Source: an uncultured Sphingobacteriaceae bacterium
Lineage (GTDB): Bacteria > Bacteroidota > Bacteroidia > Sphingobacteriales > Sphingobacteriaceae
Direction: 5' to 3'
DNA length: 64,000 nt
Assembly: GCA_946480915.1 (NCBI GenBank)
Contig: CAMLLO010000003.1
Location: 132,982 to 196,981, forward strand
Numbering within the stretch: position 1 is the stretch's first letter; each line of letters opens with the position of its first letter. A program made the translations under genes and the position numbers. The notes beneath the pieces are model-generated. The model was given only the letters and a program-made list of their open reading frames with translations, was not told the DNA's origin and ran no database searches. This document shows, one piece after another, positions 46,713 to 53,989 of the stretch.

Positions 46713-47870
46713 ATGATAAATTTTCGTTCATTTATTAGGATAATAGCTTTGCTGCTCGTCGCTTTAGTTTGCACCGAAGCGAATGCACAGAAGCTTCCTA
46801 AAAAGAAAAAAGTGTTGAAGCAAATGCGATTAACCAATCAGTATTTTATGAACAAATGGCCAGATCCGGGTAAGTCTATTGTTACTAACAAAGAGCGGCC
46901 CAGTAATATCTGGACCCGCGGTGTGTATTATGAGGGACTGATGGAGCTTTATCGTATAGAGCCAAAAGAAAATAAGCAAAAGGTATACTACGATTATGCA
47001 GTAGATTGGGGGCAAAAGCATAACTGGGGTTTAAGAAGCGGTACTGCAAGAGATCGGCAGAATGCCGATGATCAAACCTGCGGACAAACATATATCGACC
47101 TGTATCTTATTGATAAGAAAGAAGAAAGAATACGGGATATCAAAGCCGCAGTTGATGGTATGCTGGTGAGTGAAAAAGTAGATGATTGGTGGTGGATTGA
47201 CGCACTCCAAATGGCAATGCCTGTATTTTCGAGATTAGGCGTGGTATACAACGATACAAGATACTTTGATAAAATGTATGAGCTGTACCATTACACTAAA
47301 ACGAAGCATGGCGACAAGGGACTATGGAATCCTGAAGACAAACTTTGGTGGAGAGATAAAGATTTCGATCCTCCATATACCGAGCCAAATGGACAAGATT
47401 GTTATTGGGCAAGAGGGAACGGCTGGGTAGTTGCTGCTTTAGTTCGTACGTTGAGCATGCTGCCAAAATCTGATCCTCACTATAACGAGTACATGCAGGA
47501 TTATAAAGATATGATGGCTGCATTGCTTCCGATTCAAAGAGCAGATGGTTTTTGGAATGTAAGTTTGCACGACCCTAATAACTTCGGAGGTAAGGAAACC
47601 AGCGGAACTTCCTTATTTGTTTATGGGATGGCCTGGGGAGTTAACAATGGCGTGTTAAGCAGGGAAGTTTATACCCCTGCCTTGGTTAAAGCCTGGAATG
47701 CAATGTCAAAAGAGGCTGTTCATAAAAACGGCTTTCTTGGTTATGTACAGGGAACCGGGAAAGAACCTAAAGATGGGCAGCCGGTAAGCTATACAAGTAA
47801 GCCAGACTTTGAAGATTACGGCCTTGGCTGTTTCCTGATGGCTGGAAGTGAAGTTTATAAAATGAAATAA
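46713..47870 (+). CDS. Unsaturated rhamnogalacturonyl hydrolase, GH105
   Basis: A 385-residue (alpha/alpha)6-barrel enzyme that removes the 4,5-unsaturated galacturonate left at the non-reducing end by lyases, by hydration of the double bond. The motifs are IWTRGVYYEGLMELY, NADDQTCGQTYIDLY, DDWWWIDALQMAMPVF (candidate catalytic Asp163), YWARGNGWVVAALV and SGTSLFVYGMAWGVN. A signal peptide ends near EANAQ, so it acts in the periplasm. It is the natural follow-up to the two PL11 lyases and is in one operon with the second CE12. Length and motif set are normal for YteR/YesR-type proteins. Confidence 0.93.
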   Translation: MINFRSFIRIIALLLVALVCTEANAQKLPKKKKVLKQMRLTNQYFMNKWPDPGKSIVTNKERPSNIWTRGVYYEGLMELYRIEPKENKQKVYYDYAVDWGQKHNWGLRSGTARDRQNADDQTCGQTYIDLYLIDKKEERIRDIKAAVDGMLVSEKVDDWWWIDALQMAMPVFSRLGVVYNDTRYFDKMYELYHYTKTKHGDKGLWNPEDKLWWRDKDFDPPYTEPNGQDCYWARGNGWVVAALVRTLSMLPKSDPHYNEYMQDYKDMMAALLPIQRADGFWNVSLHDPNNFGGKETSGTSLFVYGMAWGVNNGVLSREVYTPALVKAWNAMSKEAVHKNGFLGYVQGTGKEPKDGQPVSYTSKPDFEDYGLGCFLMAGSEVYKMK

Positions 47871-47928
47871 TGAATGATAAATGGCGCTTTGGTTGTCTCA
47901 AAACTATGATGGACAATGGAGCATTAAT

Positions 47929-47961
47929 ACCAGTCTGCTGAACTTGTTTTGGCAGATTGGT
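47929..47961 (+). promoter_or_regulatory. Hairpin after GH105
   Basis: ACCAGTCTGC (47929-47938) and GCAGATTGGT (47952-47961) pair over 10 bp (one G-U) with a 13-base loop. No U-run follows, so it may end or stabilise the CE12-GH105 transcript without being a classical terminator. Confidence 0.4.
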
Positions 47962-48062
47962 GCAGTTTAGAGAATGCTTGGCTCCTGAATTACTTATAGA
48001 CCCTGAAGCGCTTCCAAATCTTTTTAATACTGTTTACCACGCTTTTATAATGCAAATCCAGT

Positions 48063-50522
48063 ATGTCAACCAACCATAAATGTTCCTTTTTTCTTCTCTG
48101 CTCTATTTTGTTCTGTTTTTCTGCTCTTGCCCAACCTGCGGGTAGCTATAGCTCGGGCTTTAAAAAACAGGGCAATGAATTCTTTTTTTCAAACTCAAAC
48201 TCCGATGTTAAAATAGAGTTTTGTACACCGGGCATGTTTCGTGTGAGAACCTCCTGGAGCAGAAGCTTTGAAGAGAATGAACCTTGGATGGTTTCAAACT
48301 ATAACTGGTCTCAGCAGGATATAATTTCTTCACAAAATAATGATCATTACCTGCTTCAGTCGTCTAAGCTCGATGTGCGTGTTTACAAATCCCCATTCCG
48401 GATAGATGTTTACAACAAAGAGGGCAAGCTATTATCTTCTGAATATAACGGAGGCGCATTTAAGCAGGGCGAAGCTGTTGGTGTAAATAAAAAATTAGTA
48501 GCAGATGAGCACTTTTTCGGATTTGGCGAGCGAATGGATTTCATCGATCAGAAAAGCAAAAAGCTAAAGTTAAACGTAGGGCGAGGTACAGGAATGCCGC
48601 ATGAGATAGGTGCTTACAATATCTTAGAAGCTAATTATTCGCCTGTGCCGTTTTTTATGAGTACACAGGGATACGGTATTTTTCTGCACAACTCCTTTGC
48701 CAGCGAATGGGATATGGGTTCAAGTCGCGACGATCAGTACAGTTTTAAAGCCGTCGATGGCGAACTGGATTACTATTTCATATATGGCCCTACCTTTCCT
48801 ACAATACTTGCTGATTATACTGCATTAACAGGCAAAGCACCTTTAATACCAAAATTTGCTTTTGGTTTACATGCCGGAACGTACAGCGGCGGAACCTGGG
48901 GCCACGAAGCGGAAACTTCCGACAGCTATGTTATAGCCCTGGCACGTAAATTCAGAGCTTTGGGTATTCCGGTAGATTTATTGTGGCTGGATTCTACCTG
49001 GAGAATTTTCGGTAAAAATGGAGGTAAAGGTGCCACGTCATTCGAATGGCGCGAAACCTTTAAAGATCCAAAAGGAATGTTTGACAGCTTATACGCCATG
49101 AATTTTAAAATGGTTGGCCTACATCTGCGACCTCGTTTTGATAATGGCAATACCATGAATCTTTTAGATCAGGCACGCGAGCAAGGATTTGTGTATCCCG
49201 AACCCGGTGGAAAAGGCGAATTTGTAAATTTCTTCGATCAAAAGTCTGTTGATTGGTGGTGGAACAATGGTGTAATGAAAGTAGCCTCACAAGGGGCCAT
49301 GTTCTTAAAAACTGATGAAGGAAGTGCTTTTGGAGGTTTGGCTAATGAAAGTGATAAAACGGGTCCCACTGATAAAACCGCACAGAAATTACATAATGTT
49401 TTTCCTATTGCTTATGCGAAGGCTCCTTACGAGAAATTCCAAACCTTGAACAAAATGCGAGGCTTAAATCAGACCCGCGAAGGTTATGCCGGCATACAGC
49501 GCTATCCCTTCATTTTTGCAGGCGACTGGCCGAGTGAATGGCAATATTTTGCTCCTGTAATAAAGGCGGGAATTAACATTGGCGTTTCCGGTGTAGGCTA
49601 TTGGTCGCATTGTATGGGTGGTTTCGAACATGTTGCCGATCCTGAATTATATATGCGCTGGGTGCAATTTGGAATGTTTAGTCCCATTGCTTTGGTTTTT
49701 GGCATGGAGCATCCGAATTATAAGGAACCATGGAATTATGGCGAGGCAGCACTTGCTAATTTTAAGAAATACGATTTGTTACGATATCGCTTAATTCCTT
49801 ATATGTATAGCAATGCATTTAATATGTATCAAAGCGGTATGCCTTTAATGCGGGCTTTAGTTCTTGAAAATCAAAACGATAAGAATGTATACGATATTGG
49901 TGATCAATATCTGTTCGGAAATAATCTGATGGTTGCTCCGGTGACTACGAAAGGTGCACAAACCAGAACCGTTTATCTTCCGGAAGGAGATTGGTACGAC
50001 TACTGGACGGGGAAAAAATACTCAGGAAAACAATATATACACGTCGTTACTCCTTTAGATACCATACCTCTTTTTGCCAAAGCTGGAGCGATTATACCGA
50101 TGCAGCCCGAGATGAAGTACTTCGGAGAAAAGCCTGTTAATGAAATTACTATTGATATTTTCCCAGGCAAAAGTTCTTCTTTTGAATTGTATGAAGATGA
50201 TGGATTAAGTCTTCAATATCAAACAGGAAAGTTTGCATTAACCAGGATAACGACCACCGTTCAGCCGAAGAACTTAAAGGTATACATCAGTAAAAGTTCC
50301 GGACATTACGAGCCTGAGCTGCGTACATATGTGGCGAAAATTCGTTTAGGAGAAGGGCAGAAACCATCTGCGATTACTGAGAACGGAAAGAAGATAGCAC
50401 TTGGTTCAAAATCTACTTTATCAAGAACAGCCGGTTATTTCTTCGACGAAAAAGAGAACGTGGTTTATGTAAAGACCGCGCGGAATAACAAGTCTAATAT
50501 CGAATTGATTGTAAAGTATTAG
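48063..50522 (+). CDS. GH31 family alpha-glycosidase, secreted
   Basis: An 819-residue enzyme with a signal peptide ending SALAQ. The N-terminal GH31 beta domain includes HFFGFGERMDFIDQK and SPVPFFMSTQGYGIFLHNS. In the catalytic barrel, IPVDLLWLDSTWR is strand beta-3, MFLKTDEGSAFGG holds the expected nucleophile Asp418, and FIFAGDWPSEWQYF holds the expected acid/base Asp488. VGYWSHCMGGF and the C-terminal sandwich (YLPEGDWYDYWTGKKYSG) complete the family pattern. GH31 members cleave alpha-glucose, alpha-xylose or alpha-galactose. In a pectin locus an alpha-galactosidase or alpha-xylosidase role on side chains is possible, but specificity is not readable here. The GH2 gene starts one base after its stop, so the two are translationally coupled. 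Confidence 0.9.
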   Translation: MSTNHKCSFFLLCSILFCFSALAQPAGSYSSGFKKQGNEFFFSNSNSDVKIEFCTPGMFRVRTSWSRSFEENEPWMVSNYNWSQQDIISSQNNDHYLLQSSKLDVRVYKSPFRIDVYNKEGKLLSSEYNGGAFKQGEAVGVNKKLVADEHFFGFGERMDFIDQKSKKLKLNVGRGTGMPHEIGAYNILEANYSPVPFFMSTQGYGIFLHNSFASEWDMGSSRDDQYSFKAVDGELDYYFIYGPTFPTILADYTALTGKAPLIPKFAFGLHAGTYSGGTWGHEAETSDSYVIALARKFRALGIPVDLLWLDSTWRIFGKNGGKGATSFEWRETFKDPKGMFDSLYAMNFKMVGLHLRPRFDNGNTMNLLDQAREQGFVYPEPGGKGEFVNFFDQKSVDWWWNNGVMKVASQGAMFLKTDEGSAFGGLANESDKTGPTDKTAQKLHNVFPIAYAKAPYEKFQTLNKMRGLNQTREGYAGIQRYPFIFAGDWPSEWQYFAPVIKAGINIGVSGVGYWSHCMGGFEHVADPELYMRWVQFGMFSPIALVFGMEHPNYKEPWNYGEAALANFKKYDLLRYRLIPYMYSNAFNMYQSGMPLMRALVLENQNDKNVYDIGDQYLFGNNLMVAPVTTKGAQTRTVYLPEGDWYDYWTGKKYSGKQYIHVVTPLDTIPLFAKAGAIIPMQPEMKYFGEKPVNEITIDIFPGKSSSFELYEDDGLSLQYQTGKFALTRITTTVQPKNLKVYISKSSGHYEPELRTYVAKIRLGEGQKPSAITENGKKIALGSKSTLSRTAGYFFDEKENVVYVKTARNNKSNIELIVKY

Positions 50523-50523
50523 T

Positions 50524-53481
50524 ATGAAAAGGAGAGTCTCATTTTTAGTCCTGGCGGGCTTTTTACTGCTCAATGCCGGCGCAAGCGCTCAGCGTATTAA
50601 ATATAATTTTAATCCTGATTGGAAGCTGTATGTTGGCGATGAAAAAGGTGCCGAAGCACCGGGCTTTAATGATGCCGGCTGGCAATCTGTAACTTTGCCA
50701 CATGCCTGGAATGAAGATGATGCGTTCAAAAAAAATATTGCAGAACATTCAACCGGAATAGTTTGGTATCGGAAACATTTTAAGGTTCCGTCTTCAGATA
50801 AAGGGAAAAAGATTTTTTTAGAATTTGAAGGTGTTCGTCAGGCAGGTGAATTTTATTTAAACGGAAAATTCATCGGTCTCCATGAAAATGGAGCTATGGC
50901 TTTTGGTTTTGATGTTTCAGATCTAGTTAAGCCTGGACTGGATAATGTTATCGCTGTGCGCATTGATAACGCATGGGATTACCAGGAAAAGGCTACCAAG
51001 ATTAAATTTCAATGGTCCGATAGAAATTTTAACGCTAATTATGGCGGCCTACCGAAAAATGCCTGGCTGCATGTTTCTGATAAATTGTATCAAACGCTGC
51101 CATTGTTCTCTTTCCTCAAAACTACAGGGGTTTATATCTATGCTAAAAATTTTAATATCCCAAAAAGGACTGCTACAGTCACTGCCGAATCGGAAGTAAA
51201 GAACGATTACCCCGCATCGAAAACTTTTCAATACGAAGTCGAACTTAAAGATTTGGACGGAAATTCGGTGAAAACCTTTGCCGGCCCAAAAACAACATTG
51301 AAGCCTGGAGAAAGCAGAATTGTCAGTGCAAGCGCGGCAATAGATAACCTTAACTTTTGGAGTTGGGGCTACGGATACCTGTATACGGTAAGCACACGAA
51401 TTAAAGTAAACGGAAAGCTTGTTGATGAAGTAAAAACAAAAACAGGATTCCGAAAAACTGAATTTAAAAATGGAACCGTGTATTTAAACGACCGGGTACT
51501 AATGCTTAAAGGATATGCGCAGCGTACGAGTAACGAATGGCCTGCACTTGGCATGTCTGTGCCCCCATGGATGAGCGATTACAGCAATGGCCTAATGGTC
51601 GAAAGCAATGCCAATCTGGTTAGGTGGATGCATATTACTCCCTGGAAACAGGATGTTGAATCGTGCGATAGAGTGGGTTTGATACAAGCGATGCCTGCCG
51701 GCGATTCGGAAAAAGATGTTCAGGATGGCCGCTGGATACAACGCGTACAATTAATGCGTGATGCCATAATTTACAATCGTAACAATCCCAGTATTTTCTT
51801 CTACGAAAGTGGCAATGAATCCATTAGCGAGCAACACATGGCCGAAATGAAAGCTATTAAAGACAAGTATGATCCGAACGGTGGTCGTGCTATCGGCTCT
51901 CGCGAAATGTTGGATAGCAAAATTGCTGAGTATGGTGGTGAAATGCTGTACACCAATAAAAGCGCCGACATTCCTCTGTGGGCGACAGAATACTCCAGAG
52001 ATGAAGGTTTACGTAAATATTGGGATGAGTTTTCTCCGCCATACCATAAAGATGGTGACGGACCGATGTATCGGAATGCTCCTGCCAGAGAATACAATCG
52101 CAACCAGGATTCTCATGCTATTGAAGATGTAGCGCGATGGTATGAGTTTTGGCGAGAACGCCCCGGAACCGGAAAGCGTGTAAGTGCAGGTGGCGTAAAT
52201 ATTATTTTTTCTGATTCGAATACGCATTTTCGTGGAGCGGAAAACTATCGCCGGAGTGGTGAGGTGGATGCTTTGAGAATTCCTAAAGATGGATTTTTTG
52301 CTCACAAAGTAATGTGGAACGGATGGGTTGATGTAGATAAACACAGCACACACATTATTGGACATTGGAACTATCAGCCGGGTACAAAAAAGGATATATA
52401 TGTTGTTTCGAGCGGTGAGAAAGCAGAGTTATTTATTAACGGCCAGTCTAAAGGATTTGGAGAAAAAAGCGATGGATTTTTATTCACTTTTAAAAACATT
52501 GAATGGCAGCCAGGAACTATTAAAGCTGTTTCTTACGACACTCAAAATCAAAAGCTATCAGAAGCAGAAATCATAACAGCGGGAAAACCGACTAGCTTGC
52601 GTCTTACTACAATGCAGGCACCTGATGGCTTAAAAGCAGATGGCGCAGATGTGGTGTTGGCACAGGTTGAGGTAGTGGATGCGAATGGAAATCGTTGCCC
52701 AACAGCTTTAAACATGATCGATTTTAAACTGGAAGGTAATGCCGAATGGCGCGGCGGACTGGCACAAGGGCCCGATAATTATATCCTTTCTAAAACCCTG
52801 CCGGTCGAAGGGGGAGTTAACCGGGTTATCATTCGTTCTACTACAAATCCCGGACAGATAATTTTGTCCGCAAGTTCGGAAGGCTTAAAACCGGCGACAA
52901 TTGCTTTCAAATCCATTCCCGTAAAAGTTAGTAACGGTTTATCCTTGGACATGCCTTATGATGGACTGAGCTCAAACTTGAAACGTGGCCCGACTCCTGC
53001 CGGCCCTTCATTTACAACTTCACGCATTGCACTCGATATTGCATCAGCAACAGCTGGCTCTAACGCAGATCAGGTTGCCGCAAGTTATGATGATAATGAA
53101 CTTACCGATTGGGTGAACGATGGGAAGATCTCAACCGCGTGGATCAAGTATAATTTAGCAAATGAAGCAATGGTTAATGAGGTGACTCTGAAACTAAATA
53201 ATTTCAGAACCCGTAGTTATCCCATCAGAATTTTGGTTGATAATGTAGAAGTATTTAATGGACTTACACCTAAATCCTTGGGCTATTGTACGCTTGTTTG
53301 TAAGCCCACAAAAGGAAAATCAGTCACCATTCAATTGGCGAGTGAAGCTTCAGCAAAAGATGATTCGAAGATCGGCGTTGAAATGGGCGGGAAAAAGCTT
53401 GACGACGGCGTTGCCAGAAACGATGCAAATGCAAAAGGCACTCTCAGCATCATCGAAGCTGAAATCTATTCAAAATTATAG
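50524..53481 (+). CDS. GH2 family beta-glycosidase with C-terminal discoidin-like domain
   Basis: A 985-residue enzyme with a signal peptide ending ASAQ. The jelly-roll N-domain (LPHAWNEDDAF, GIVWYRKHFKVP, FEGVRQAGEFYLNGKFIG) leads to an Ig-like domain, then the barrel: NNPSIFFYESGNES holds acid/base Glu432, and IPLWATEYSRDEG holds the likely nucleophile Glu489. Downstream are Ig-like domains (KPTSLRLTTMQAPDGLKADG) and a C-terminal discoidin-like segment (NELTDWVNDGKISTAWIKYN) that may bind sugars. Length and extra domains match large Bacteroidota GH2 enzymes acting on beta-galactose or beta-glucuronate. Substrate choice is not decided; pectic galactan side chains would fit. It lies one base after GH31. 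Confidence 0.9.
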   Translation: MKRRVSFLVLAGFLLLNAGASAQRIKYNFNPDWKLYVGDEKGAEAPGFNDAGWQSVTLPHAWNEDDAFKKNIAEHSTGIVWYRKHFKVPSSDKGKKIFLEFEGVRQAGEFYLNGKFIGLHENGAMAFGFDVSDLVKPGLDNVIAVRIDNAWDYQEKATKIKFQWSDRNFNANYGGLPKNAWLHVSDKLYQTLPLFSFLKTTGVYIYAKNFNIPKRTATVTAESEVKNDYPASKTFQYEVELKDLDGNSVKTFAGPKTTLKPGESRIVSASAAIDNLNFWSWGYGYLYTVSTRIKVNGKLVDEVKTKTGFRKTEFKNGTVYLNDRVLMLKGYAQRTSNEWPALGMSVPPWMSDYSNGLMVESNANLVRWMHITPWKQDVESCDRVGLIQAMPAGDSEKDVQDGRWIQRVQLMRDAIIYNRNNPSIFFYESGNESISEQHMAEMKAIKDKYDPNGGRAIGSREMLDSKIAEYGGEMLYTNKSADIPLWATEYSRDEGLRKYWDEFSPPYHKDGDGPMYRNAPAREYNRNQDSHAIEDVARWYEFWRERPGTGKRVSAGGVNIIFSDSNTHFRGAENYRRSGEVDALRIPKDGFFAHKVMWNGWVDVDKHSTHIIGHWNYQPGTKKDIYVVSSGEKAELFINGQSKGFGEKSDGFLFTFKNIEWQPGTIKAVSYDTQNQKLSEAEIITAGKPTSLRLTTMQAPDGLKADGADVVLAQVEVVDANGNRCPTALNMIDFKLEGNAEWRGGLAQGPDNYILSKTLPVEGGVNRVIIRSTTNPGQIILSASSEGLKPATIAFKSIPVKVSNGLSLDMPYDGLSSNLKRGPTPAGPSFTTSRIALDIASATAGSNADQVAASYDDNELTDWVNDGKISTAWIKYNLANEAMVNEVTLKLNNFRTRSYPIRILVDNVEVFNGLTPKSLGYCTLVCKPTKGKSVTIQLASEASAKDDSKIGVEMGGKKLDDGVARNDANAKGTLSIIEAEIYSKL

Positions 53482-53508
53482 TTCTAAATCTGACGACTTA
53501 CACTATGT

Positions 53509-53560
53509 TCTCATATCTCATAATCTCAAGTCTCATATCTAACATCTCAAATCTAAAATC
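53509..53560 (+). repeat. Degenerate heptamer repeat leading into rhaM
   Basis: A run of about seven near-copies of a 7-base unit of consensus AnATCTC (ATATCTC, AAGTCTC, ATATCTA, ACATCTC, AAATCTA) fills the last 50 bases before the rhaM start codon, with one 8-base unit. There is no Shine-Dalgarno sequence. It is a simple-sequence array in the leader. Confidence 0.6.
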
Positions 53561-53872
53561 ATGAAACTAGCCTTTAAAATGAAGCTGAAGCCGGGCTTTA
53601 AAGAAGAATATAAAAAGCGCCATGACGAAATCTGGCCAGAATTAAAAGCGCTGCTAAAAGAAAACGGTATAAGCGATTATACTATTTTTCTTGACGAAGA
53701 AACCAATATCCTTTTTGCTGTTCAACAGCAGGATGGTAACCAGTCATCGCAAGATCTGGGGCAGACCGCCATTGTGCAAAAATGGTGGGCATACATGGCC
53801 GATATTATGGATTCAAATCCTGATAACTCTCCGGTAAGCAAGCCGCTTACCGAAGTATTTCATATGGATTAA
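53561..53872 (+). CDS. rhaM: L-rhamnose mutarotase
   Basis: A 103-residue cytoplasmic enzyme that interconverts alpha and beta anomers of L-rhamnose, feeding the isomerase RhaA. It matches RhaM in length (about 104 residues) and in motifs: KLKPGFKEEYKKRHDEIWPE with catalytic His21, SDYTIFLDEETNILFAV, and QKWWAYMADIMD with the conserved Trp pair. Its presence shows that rhamnose released from RG-I by the GH106 enzyme next to it is metabolised. No kinase, isomerase or aldolase gene is in the window. The gene lies 79 bp after GH2 and is followed by a hairpin. Confidence 0.93.
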   Translation: MKLAFKMKLKPGFKEEYKKRHDEIWPELKALLKENGISDYTIFLDEETNILFAVQQQDGNQSSQDLGQTAIVQKWWAYMADIMDSNPDNSPVSKPLTEVFHMD

Positions 53873-53884
53873 TGTTGGCCAAAT

Positions 53885-53941
53885 GCGCTTCGTCAACTCG
53901 ACGACAGGAGAGATCTCTTGAGTCGACATTAAGCGCCTTTT
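53885..53941 (+). terminator. Long terminator-like hairpin between rhaM and GH106
   Basis: GCGCTT (53885-53890) pairs with AAGCGC (53931-53936), and GTCAACTC (53892-53899) pairs with GAGTCGAC (53920-53927) with one mismatch, inside which lies AGAGATCTCT. The stem is followed by CTTTT. It may end the GH31-GH2-rhaM transcript, or be a decayed repetitive element related to those at 45748 and 45833. Confidence 0.5.
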
Positions 53942-53989
53942 AACAATAAAATTTAAAACCAATGCAATAATCAATTGCTGTAAATTCAA

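Noticed and set aside
48005..48014. Palindrome GAAGCGCTTC before GH31
   Set aside because: A single 10-bp palindrome without a second copy or a known regulator is too weak to call an operator.
52009..52365. 118-codon open frame on the minus strand inside GH2
   Set aside because: Shadow of the GH2 gene, with no start context or family resemblance.
53509..53560. CRISPR-like or operator array
   Set aside because: Units of seven bases without spacers; it is a simple-sequence repeat.
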